DNA from: Treponema sp.
GTDB lineage: Bacteria > Spirochaetota > Spirochaetia > Treponematales > Breznakiellaceae
NCBI GenBank assembly: GCA_031269405.1
Contig: JAISZE010000084.1
Coordinates: 1 to 5,791, forward strand
Length of the DNA: 5,791 nt
Direction of reading: 5' to 3'
Part shown: piece by piece, positions 1 to 5,312 of the stretch
Numbering within the stretch: the stretch's first letter is position 1
Layout: every line of letters begins with the position of its first letter
Notes under the pieces: model-generated
The model's input: the letters and a program-made list of their open reading frames with translations, nothing else
What the model was told of the DNA's origin: nothing
The model's database searches: none
Made by a program: the position numbers and the translations under genes

Positions 1-1388
1 TCGAAGACGGAATCATCAGAAGCGTATACAATATGAATTCAGACGCCCTTGAGTCCATTATTGAAGAAAAAAATCTGGCCTGCGATGCCCTTGAAGCGGA
101 CCTGGTGATTAACGGCCGCGCCCTTGCGGGCATTGACGCGGAACCGTACCCTGACTGCCTCCCGGTCCTTATGCCCGCCTTCATCGATCTCCATGCCCAT
201 TTCCGGGATCCGGGTTTTCCTGAAAAAGAAGTGCTGGAATCCGCATGCATGGCTGCCGCAGCAGGGGGTTACGGGACCGTGGTCGCTATGGCCAACACCA
301 GGCCGGTAACCGACACTCTTGAAAAGGCGGTGGCTCTAAAGCGCCGTTCCGATGTCCTGGGCCTTATTGATTTGTACCCTGTACTTTCCCTTACCAAAAA
401 TATGGAAGGAAAAGAACTGTCGGGCATTACGGACATTCCCAGCCACGCCGCACCGGGGAGCCCTGCCGGGGATTTTAAGCTTCCCCTCATGCTTTCCGAG
501 GACGGCAAAGATCTGGCCGACGAGGGCCTTTTCCTGGCCGCTATGAAGGAAGCCCGCCGCATCGGCGTGCCAATTTCCTGCCACTGCGACTTCGGCGGCG
601 AAGAAGCTGAGTCGGCGAAAAGACGGGGAGAGCCCCGTTCGGTCTGGAGCCGTATTGAGGAAAACAACGCTGTCCGCAGGGCCATTGAACTGGGCAGGAC
701 TGCGGGCTGCCGTATCCACATTGCCCATGTTTCGACAAAAGAGGCGGTGGAAACCATACGCCGGGCCAAGGCTGGAACAAGGGCCGCAAAACATGGGACG
801 GACGGCGGCGGCTCCGGAAAGGGCGATCATCATGCCGGTTTTCTTCTGAGTTGCGAGGCCATGCCCCACAATATAGCCCTCACTGAAGAACGAGCCCGGG
901 AATTGGGGAATGAATCCTTTGGCCGGGTGAATCCGCCTCTCAGGGCCGAAGAAGACCGCCGGGCTGTTATCGCGGGGCTTTTGGACGGGACCATAGACGT
1001 TATCGCCACGGACCATGCGCCCCATACCATGGAGGACAAAGCCAGGGGCATTCCGGGCTTCTCCGGCTTTGAAACCGCCTTCGCCGCCTGTTACACCGAA
1101 CTGGTCAGAAGCGGCTCCATGGATCTCCGCCGCCTTTCTTCCCTTATGAGCGCCGCGCCGGCGAGGCTCCTGGGTTTAGGCAGCGCTGGTCCGCAGGGAC
1201 GGGGGCGCATAGCAACGGGTTTCCGGGGAGATTTGGTTATCGTTGATCCCCGGACGGCCTGGAAGGCTGATCCCGGATTGTTCAAAACCAGAGGAAAAAA
1301 TTCAGCCTTTGCCGGGCTGGAGCTGCGGGGAAAAGCGCTCATAACTCTCCGGGGCGGTTGTGTTTCTGTACCAAGGCCATTGTGCTGA
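1..1388 (+). CDS. pyrC: Dihydroorotase, class I (5' end outside window)
   Basis: Catalyses the reversible cyclisation of N-carbamoyl-aspartate to dihydroorotate, the third step of pyrimidine synthesis, in the cytosol. Numbering from the ATG at 33, the zinc-site residues of the amidohydrolase family are visible: HxH in DLHAHFRDPG (H54, H56, with substrate-binding R58), D157 in SEDG (the Asp that replaces the carboxylated Lys in class I enzymes), H184 in SCHCD, H232 in IAHVST, and D327 in ATDHAPH. The substrate loop GRVNPPLR (298-304) is also present. All key residues are intact, so it should be active. The frame stays open to the left edge and encodes EDGIIRSVYN just before M33. This resembles the conserved N-terminal strand of the family (compare 'EDGKIAAIG'), and M33 lacks a good ribosome site. 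The true start therefore probably lies upstream. Unusual: a Gly/His-rich insertion at about 248-269. It ends in TGA at 1386-1388. Confidence 0.93.
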   Translation, partial: EDGIIRSVYNMNSDALESIIEEKNLACDALEADLVINGRALAGIDAEPYPDCLPVLMPAFIDLHAHFRDPGFPEKEVLESACMAAAAGGYGTVVAMANTRPVTDTLEKAVALKRRSDVLGLIDLYPVLSLTKNMEGKELSGITDIPSHAAPGSPAGDFKLPLMLSEDGKDLADEGLFLAAMKEARRIGVPISCHCDFGGEEAESAKRRGEPRSVWSRIEENNAVRRAIELGRTAGCRIHIAHVSTKEAVETIRRAKAGTRAAKHGTDGGGSGKGDHHAGFLLSCEAMPHNIALTEERARELGNESFGRVNPPLRAEEDRRAVIAGLLDGTIDVIATDHAPHTMEDKARGIPGFSGFETAFAACYTELVRSGSMDLRRLSSLMSAAPARLLGLGSAGPQGRGRIATGFRGDLVIVDPRTAWKADPGLFKTRGKNSAFAGLELRGKALITLRGGCVSVPRPLC

Positions 1389-1397
1389 TTCGCAAGT

Positions 1398-1435
1398 GGC
1401 TTTGCCTCTTCGGAGCAGCGTTCAAAGCCTCTTTT
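1398..1435 (+). terminator. Weak candidate terminator after pyrC
   Basis: GGCTTTG (1398-1404) pairs perfectly with CAAAGCC (1423-1429), and TCTTTT follows. The 18-base loop contains a small nested CTC-TTCG-GAG hairpin (1406-1415) with a UUCG tetraloop. It starts 10 bases after the pyrC stop. The stem has only 7 pairs and the T run is short, so termination may be partial. On the other strand no T run follows, so it would not serve the gene ending at 1507. Confidence 0.35.
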
Positions 1436-1506
1436 ATTCGTGCTGAGGGGGTCTGATACCTTCTGCTGCGAACTTCAGGGCGAGGCTGTTGATTCGTAAG
1501 CGAGGG

Positions 1507-2823
1507 CTATTTTTCCCCTGTCTTGAGCTTTTCCATCAGAGCGGCGTTCCGGTCGTTGCTCCTGACAAGGCGTTTAGCTAGGAGCTTTGAAAGGAAAATG
1601 CCGTAATGGGGATACTGGCGGATAACGTGTACAAAGGCCTTGCGGGTCAGCAGGATAAGGGTCCCCGGGCTCTCGGCGCGGATAGTGGCGGACCGTTTCT
1701 GGTTCAGCAGGAAGGACATTTCTCCCATAAAAATGTCCTGGGACGAGAGGCTTCCCACTTGTTTCCGGTTATGGAAAACCGAGTACTGTCCTGAAGATAT
1801 ATAGTAAAGATAATCACTGGGTTCCCCTTCTTTCAGTACGATTTCTCCGGGTTTTACCCTGACAACCTGTTCCTTCGAGAACCCCAGGGGAAGATCGTGC
1901 TCTACCGAAAGATCGTGTTTTATAGACAGCGTTACCTGGTTGCCCTTGTCGTTGTAGCTTATCTTGTGGGAAAGCATCGTCGCCAGCTTGATCCCCCGGC
2001 CATGGAGGCTCATCATATCCTGTTCGGCGATTTTTTGGAGATGGGCCTTTACATCGAAGCCCCTTCCCTCATCTTTGATGACGAAAATGCTCCTGTCACT
2101 CCGGATTTCCCACTGGAATTCGACTTTTTTGCCCCTGATGACCGGATCCTTGCACTTTTCCGCCACCAGTTCCACCACAGAAAGGCCCTGCTCCATGGCT
2201 TTGGTCTTTTCATCGAAACTTATGTCGCAATTGCCGTGCTCCACGGCGTTGACGATGAGTTCCCCCAGAGCAAGCTGAAGGTGCATTTTGTTGTCCGGGC
2301 TGATAAGCCCCCGCTGGGCCAGAAGGGTAGCCCCCATGCCCGCGTAAAGGGGCACCGCCAGGATATCATTATTGATGAGAAAACTGCCGGAAGCGCCGTC
2401 CAAAAGATCCCTGGTAAATTCCCGTGCAAAGATGATCTGGTAATTGCGTTCGATAATCTGAACGCTTTTGACAATATGGGAACGGAGCCGGCTTGAGTCC
2501 AGCAGGGTAAGGACGTTGATATTTTTGCACCGTTCCTGGAGTTTTTCCTCGTTGTCCCTGTCAGACGAAAAAACCCCGATGATCCCGAAATTCAGGAACC
2601 ATTTGTCGCTGGAGATCCAGTTGATTACTTCATCGGCCTTAATAAAGAGGTCGGAAAAATTGATGATCACCACTTCAGGAAGTTCGTAACTTAAAAATTC
2701 AAGGGTTTCGATTTTTTCGGAAAAATGTCGCAGGGAATAGTTCTCAGGCGCTTCTGTGCGGAAGGCGAATTCTATCTGTTTTCTGATCTCAGGCTCCGAG
2801 TTGACTACACCGATTATTCCCAT
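1507..2823 (-). CDS. Pseudo-receiver / RsbW-like HATPase / cyclic-nucleotide-binding signalling protein
   Basis: A 438-residue cytosolic signalling protein with no signal peptide or membrane segment. Residues 1-125 look like a response-regulator receiver fold (MGIIGVVNSEPEIRKQ, then VVIIN), but N55 sits where the phospho-acceptor Asp belongs and the conserved Lys is not evident, so it is probably not phosphorylated. Residues 140-305 form a HATPase_c_2 domain like the anti-sigma kinases RsbW and SpoIIAB. The N-box GELIVNAVEHG has E188 and N192, matching SpoIIAB catalytic E46 and Mg-binding N50. The G1 box is DEGRGFD (251-257) and the G2 box is HGRGIKL (274-280). Residues 315-425 form a cNMP-binding domain, with GE (367-368) and RSAT (377-380) matching the ribose and phosphate contacts of CAP and PKA. 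AGGGGAG lies 8 bases before the ATG. It is divergent from the kinase gene. The role is inferred: ligand-controlled binding or phosphorylation of a sigma factor or anti-sigma antagonist. The domain calls are firm; the pathway is unknown. Confidence 0.88.
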   Translation of the reverse strand: MGIIGVVNSEPEIRKQIEFAFRTEAPENYSLRHFSEKIETLEFLSYELPEVVIINFSDLFIKADEVINWISSDKWFLNFGIIGVFSSDRDNEEKLQERCKNINVLTLLDSSRLRSHIVKSVQIIERNYQIIFAREFTRDLLDGASGSFLINNDILAVPLYAGMGATLLAQRGLISPDNKMHLQLALGELIVNAVEHGNCDISFDEKTKAMEQGLSVVELVAEKCKDPVIRGKKVEFQWEIRSDRSIFVIKDEGRGFDVKAHLQKIAEQDMMSLHGRGIKLATMLSHKISYNDKGNQVTLSIKHDLSVEHDLPLGFSKEQVVRVKPGEIVLKEGEPSDYLYYISSGQYSVFHNRKQVGSLSSQDIFMGEMSFLLNQKRSATIRAESPGTLILLTRKAFVHVIRQYPHYGIFLSKLLAKRLVRSNDRNAALMEKLKTGEK

Positions 2824-2871
2824 ATACGTTTCTCCCCTTTTCCGTAGTATACTAGCATTATCGGAAATGGT
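2824..2871. promoter_or_regulatory. Divergent promoter region with palindromic two-way -10 element
   Basis: This 48-bp gap must hold signals for both divergent genes unless promoters lie inside coding sequence. TAGTATACTA (2845-2854) is a perfect palindrome, so TATACT (5 of 6 to the TATAAT consensus) reads on + at 2848-2853 and on - at 2851-2846. These would give leaders of about 12 and 16 bases. No convincing -35 hexamer sits 16-18 bp upstream on either strand. A second minus-strand option is GATAAT (2862-2857), with TTAAGG 17 bp upstream (2885-2880) inside the kinase gene. AGGGGAG (2838-2832) is the ribosome site of the minus gene. The kinase gene has only a weak GGAA (2863-2866). Confidence 0.45.
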
Positions 2872-4278
2872 ATGATTAGCCTTAAAAACCGCCTGGCCCT
2901 GACCTACGCCCTCTTTACCGGCCTTATCCTGACGCTTCTTACCCTGGCGGCAAACCGGTTTTCAACGGCCCGTTTCGCCGCCCTTGTCCGGCAGACAATA
3001 GCGGAACGGAGCACCGATATAGTCAGGACCATAAGTGAACAGTATAACCCCTTGACCGGAAATTTCAATAAGGATTCCATCGAAGCTATGGGGATGTTCT
3101 TTGTCCATGAAGGGTACATCGTAACCGTCAAAACCCCCGAAGGGGTGCCTGTCTGGGACGCCCGGTCCTGCGATATGGAACAGTGCGCCCAGGTTATCGG
3201 GGACATAACCGAACGGATGGAAGGCAAATTGGGGATCCAGGGGGCGCTGCAGATGCGGCGGTACCCTGTGGGCTTTAACGGGCGGACTGTGGGATTCGTG
3301 GATATCGAAACCTACGGCCCTTTTTTCTACACCGAAGCGGAAACCAGCTTTATCTCGTCTGTTAACAGGCTCCTCATTACGGTAGGCGCCCTTTTCATCA
3401 TCCTTTCTGCCGGCGTGTCGGTCGTCCTCTCCGGGACCCTGGCGCGGCCTATCCTCAAAGCCGGGGAAGCCGCCCGGCTCATAGCTCGGGGAAACACCTC
3501 GGTACGCATGCCCGGCACGTACCGTACCAGGGAACTATGGGAACTCTCCCGGTCCCTGAACGAGCTGGCTGAGGAACTGGAAGAAGGGGAACGGCGGCAA
3601 AAACAACTGACCCAGGACATTTCCCACGAACTGCGCACCCCTTTAGCCTGTCTTCAGGGAACCGTGGAAGCCATGATAGACGGGATCTACGAGCCTGACA
3701 GGGAGCGCCTTGAGGAATGCCGGGGGGAGATACTCAGGCTGACGAAACTGGTAGAGGACTTAAAAACCCTGACCAGTTTTGAATGGAGAGAGGTTCTTCT
3801 GAACAAAACGGATTTTGATCCCGCCAGGCTGGTTAAGTCCGCGGCGGAGCCTTTTATTCACCCGGCGCTGGAAAAAGGGATCATGTTACGGCTGGAATTG
3901 CCGGAAAAAGGCAGCGGGGATTCTTTCGCCGGAACCAGCATCTGCGCCGATTACGACAGGCTTAAACAGGTGCTCATCAACCTGCTTTCCAACGCGGTAC
4001 AGTACACTGACGAGGGAACCATCACGGTAAGGCTTGAAAAGCGGGAAGCGGCATGGAGCATAACCGTGTCCGATACAGGCATCGGCATAGCCCGGGAAGA
4101 ACTCCCCAGAATATTCGAACGCCTGTACCGGACCGATAAATCCCGAAGCCGGAACACCGGAGGGGCCGGGATTGGGCTTACCATCGCAGCGGCCATTGTC
4201 AGGGCCCACGGCGGAACTATCAGCGCTGAAAGCGAGATCCGCAGGGGCAGCGCCTTCACTCTTACCTTACCAGGATGA
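2872..4278 (+). CDS. Membrane sensor histidine kinase (HAMP, HisKA, HATPase_c)
   Basis: A 468-residue inner-membrane kinase that would autophosphorylate on histidine in response to an envelope signal. TM1 is about 9-28 and TM2 about 167-190, enclosing a periplasmic domain of about 135 residues that contains VWDARSCDMEQCAQ (C100, C105) and YGPFFYTEAE. A HAMP linker (about 190-240) follows, then HisKA with SHELRTP (phospho-acceptor H252). The catalytic domain has the N-box INLLSNAVQYT (N370, N374), G1 DTGIGI (401-406), F-box IFERLYRTDKSRS (414-426) and G2 GGAGIGL (430-436). Every catalytic motif is intact and the length is normal. From recall, the sensor segment resembles that of BaeS-like kinases in Firmicutes, which usually sit beside an OmpR-type regulator gene. 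No such gene is visible here, so it is an orphan within this window. The ribosome site is weak (GGAA, 5 bases before the ATG). Its end overlaps the convergent lipoprotein gene. The signal is unknown. Confidence 0.93.
   Translation: MISLKNRLALTYALFTGLILTLLTLAANRFSTARFAALVRQTIAERSTDIVRTISEQYNPLTGNFNKDSIEAMGMFFVHEGYIVTVKTPEGVPVWDARSCDMEQCAQVIGDITERMEGKLGIQGALQMRRYPVGFNGRTVGFVDIETYGPFFYTEAETSFISSVNRLLITVGALFIILSAGVSVVLSGTLARPILKAGEAARLIARGNTSVRMPGTYRTRELWELSRSLNELAEELEEGERRQKQLTQDISHELRTPLACLQGTVEAMIDGIYEPDRERLEECRGEILRLTKLVEDLKTLTSFEWREVLLNKTDFDPARLVKSAAEPFIHPALEKGIMLRLELPEKGSGDSFAGTSICADYDRLKQVLINLLSNAVQYTDEGTITVRLEKREAAWSITVSDTGIGIAREELPRIFERLYRTDKSRSRNTGGAGIGLTIAAAIVRAHGGTISAESEIRRGSAFTLTLPG
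4262..4278. other. 17-bp convergent overlap of kinase and lipoprotein genes
   Basis: The kinase stop TGA is at 4276-4278 on + and the lipoprotein stop TAA is at 4264-4262 on -, so the last codons of each gene are written over the other. There is no space for an intergenic terminator, so each transcript must run into the opposite gene as antisense. Confidence 0.9.
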
Positions 4279-5173
4279 ATTCCACCCTGCGGTTTTTCCA
4301 CCAGTTGTCTTTATCGTTGTACGGCACGATGGTCCTGGCGCCGCCGATGCCGAAAGCGGTAAGCCTCTCGCGGCTGACGCCGAGGAGCGCCAGGTAATCC
4401 ACTACAGCCTGGGCCCGCTGTTCGCTCAAAGGCTGAAGCTCCCTGTCCTGTTCCTGCTGGGCTGCGGCTTTGTTTGCGGGATTCACCGTCGGATTGGCGT
4501 GGCCTTCAACCTTGACCTGGTATGTGTTGAATTTATTGAGCACCAAGGCGATACGCCGGAGTATCCAGTCGTTACTGGCGATGATCTCGGAGTCAAGTCC
4601 CTCAAAACCGCCTGAATTGGAACCAAAGACAATGGACGGCACCTGAACCCGGAGCACATCTCCGTCCCGGATAACCAGGACATCCACCTCGATAACCCCT
4701 TCTGCCGTGGAACTGTTCCCGGATGTATCGGCAGCCGTAAAGGTATAGGGGTAATCCGATGCCGACTGGACCAGTTCGCCTTCGGCGCTGAGGCCGCCCC
4801 AGGTCAGCGCCGAATGAGGGATCCCGGCGCCGCTCCACTGGTAAAACAGCAGGTAAGGCGGCTGGGGCTCGCGGATTTCAAAATTCCAGTCCCCAATCCC
4901 CGATCCTGCATCTCTGGCGTTCAGGGTAATGGTAAGGGTATCGTCAACCCCGTCGCCGTCAGGGCTAAAGAACTTGGGCGCCAGTTTGACCGTAAGAACC
5001 GGCCCGTCAGTATCCGGCGGCGGCGCAGGCGGGGCAGGCAGAGGCGGCGGGGGAGGAAGAGCTTCCGGCGCAGGCGGGGCAGGTGGCGCAGGCAGAGGCG
5101 GCGGGGTTCCTGCACAGGAAACAGCAAATCCCAGCGCCGCAAGCAAAACCACAAAAGGCGGTAAATTTTTCAT
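4262..5173 (-). CDS. OmpA-family lipoprotein with proline-rich spacer and FlgD-like Ig domain
   Basis: A 303-residue exported lipoprotein, likely anchored in the outer membrane and touching peptidoglycan. Residues 1-19 are a lipoprotein signal ending AVSC, with C20 as the lipidated residue (a loose, spirochete-style lipobox). Residues 23-53 are almost all Pro and Ala and form a stiff spacer. Residues 57-165 resemble a FlgD-type Ig-like domain: FSPDGDGVDD (69-78, a possible calcium loop), W.G (125-127), then GELVQSASDYPYTFTAADTSGN from residue 132. Residues 180-303 form an OmpA C-terminal domain with VEGHANP (222-228), LSEQRAQAV (249-257) and NRRVEF (294-299). R253 matches the OmpA Arg that binds diaminopimelate, while the partner Asp is N227 here. 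AAGGAG (5187-5182) lies 8 bases before the ATG. The gene follows the araC-type gene on the same strand after a 139-bp gap and converges on the kinase gene. The structural role is inferred from the domains. Confidence 0.92.
   Translation of the reverse strand: MKNLPPFVVLLAALGFAVSCAGTPPPLPAPPAPPAPEALPPPPPLPAPPAPPPDTDGPVLTVKLAPKFFSPDGDGVDDTLTITLNARDAGSGIGDWNFEIREPQPPYLLFYQWSGAGIPHSALTWGGLSAEGELVQSASDYPYTFTAADTSGNSSTAEGVIEVDVLVIRDGDVLRVQVPSIVFGSNSGGFEGLDSEIIASNDWILRRIALVLNKFNTYQVKVEGHANPTVNPANKAAAQQEQDRELQPLSEQRAQAVVDYLALLGVSRERLTAFGIGGARTIVPYNDKDNWWKNRRVEFILVR
5022..5106 (-). repeat. Duplicated proline-coding DNA repeat inside the lipoprotein gene
   Basis: On the + strand, the 31-base unit at 5022-5052 recurs at 5067-5106 with one in-frame 9-base insertion (GGTGGCGCA); a 14-base linker separates the copies. 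They encode residues of about 41-51 (PPPPLPAPPAP) and 23-36 (TPPPLPAPPAPPAP). The pattern fits slipped-strand expansion in whole-codon steps, so spacer length may vary between strains. Confidence 0.75.
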
Positions 5174-5259
5174 GTTCTTCTCTCCTTAACTCTATCTGAC
5201 AGACTCATCATACCTAAAAATACTATACTCCATAATCATAAGGATACTATACCTTACAA
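5174..5259 (-). promoter_or_regulatory. AT-rich upstream region of the lipoprotein gene
   Basis: AAGGAG at 5187-5182 is a clear ribosome site. Upstream, the minus strand has several -10-like hexamers: TATGAT at 5212-5207 and 5240-5235, and TATAGT at 5227-5222 and 5251-5246. TTGTAA at 5259-5254 could be a -35 paired with GATTAT (5237-5232) at 16-bp spacing. I cannot say which is used. The sharp rise in AT content over the flanking genes supports a promoter region. Confidence 0.4.
5220..5252. repeat. Direct repeat ATACTATAC, two copies
   Basis: ATACTATAC occurs at 5220-5228 and again at 5244-5252, 24 bp start to start. Each copy contains TATAGT on the minus strand, so this could be a duplicated -10 or a pair of regulator half-sites on nearly the same helix face. 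AT-rich DNA makes chance repeats more likely. Confidence 0.4.
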
Positions 5260-5312
5260 GAATAATGAAAAAAAGTACCAGTTTTTCAAGGCTCTTTGCG
5301 GTATTGCCGCTA

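Noticed and set aside
336..1025. 229-codon minus-strand frame
   Set aside because: Antisense to the dihydroorotase gene, whose catalytic motifs are all intact.
1897..2496. 199-codon + strand frame
   Set aside because: Antisense to the HATPase and linker regions of the minus-strand signalling gene, which has clear motifs, and its protein resembles no family I know.
4172..4615. 147-codon + strand frame
   Set aside because: Overlaps the kinase end in another frame and is antisense to the OmpA domain; no motifs.
5022..5106. CRISPR or other non-coding array reading of the GC-rich repeats
   Set aside because: The repeats are in frame inside the lipoprotein gene, encode Pro/Ala and have no regular unique spacers.
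5298..5310. GCGG-TATTG-CCGC hairpin just after the araC-type stop, considered as a terminator
   Set aside because: The stem has only 4 pairs, and the nearest T run on the minus strand (about 5274-5268) is more than 20 bases away.
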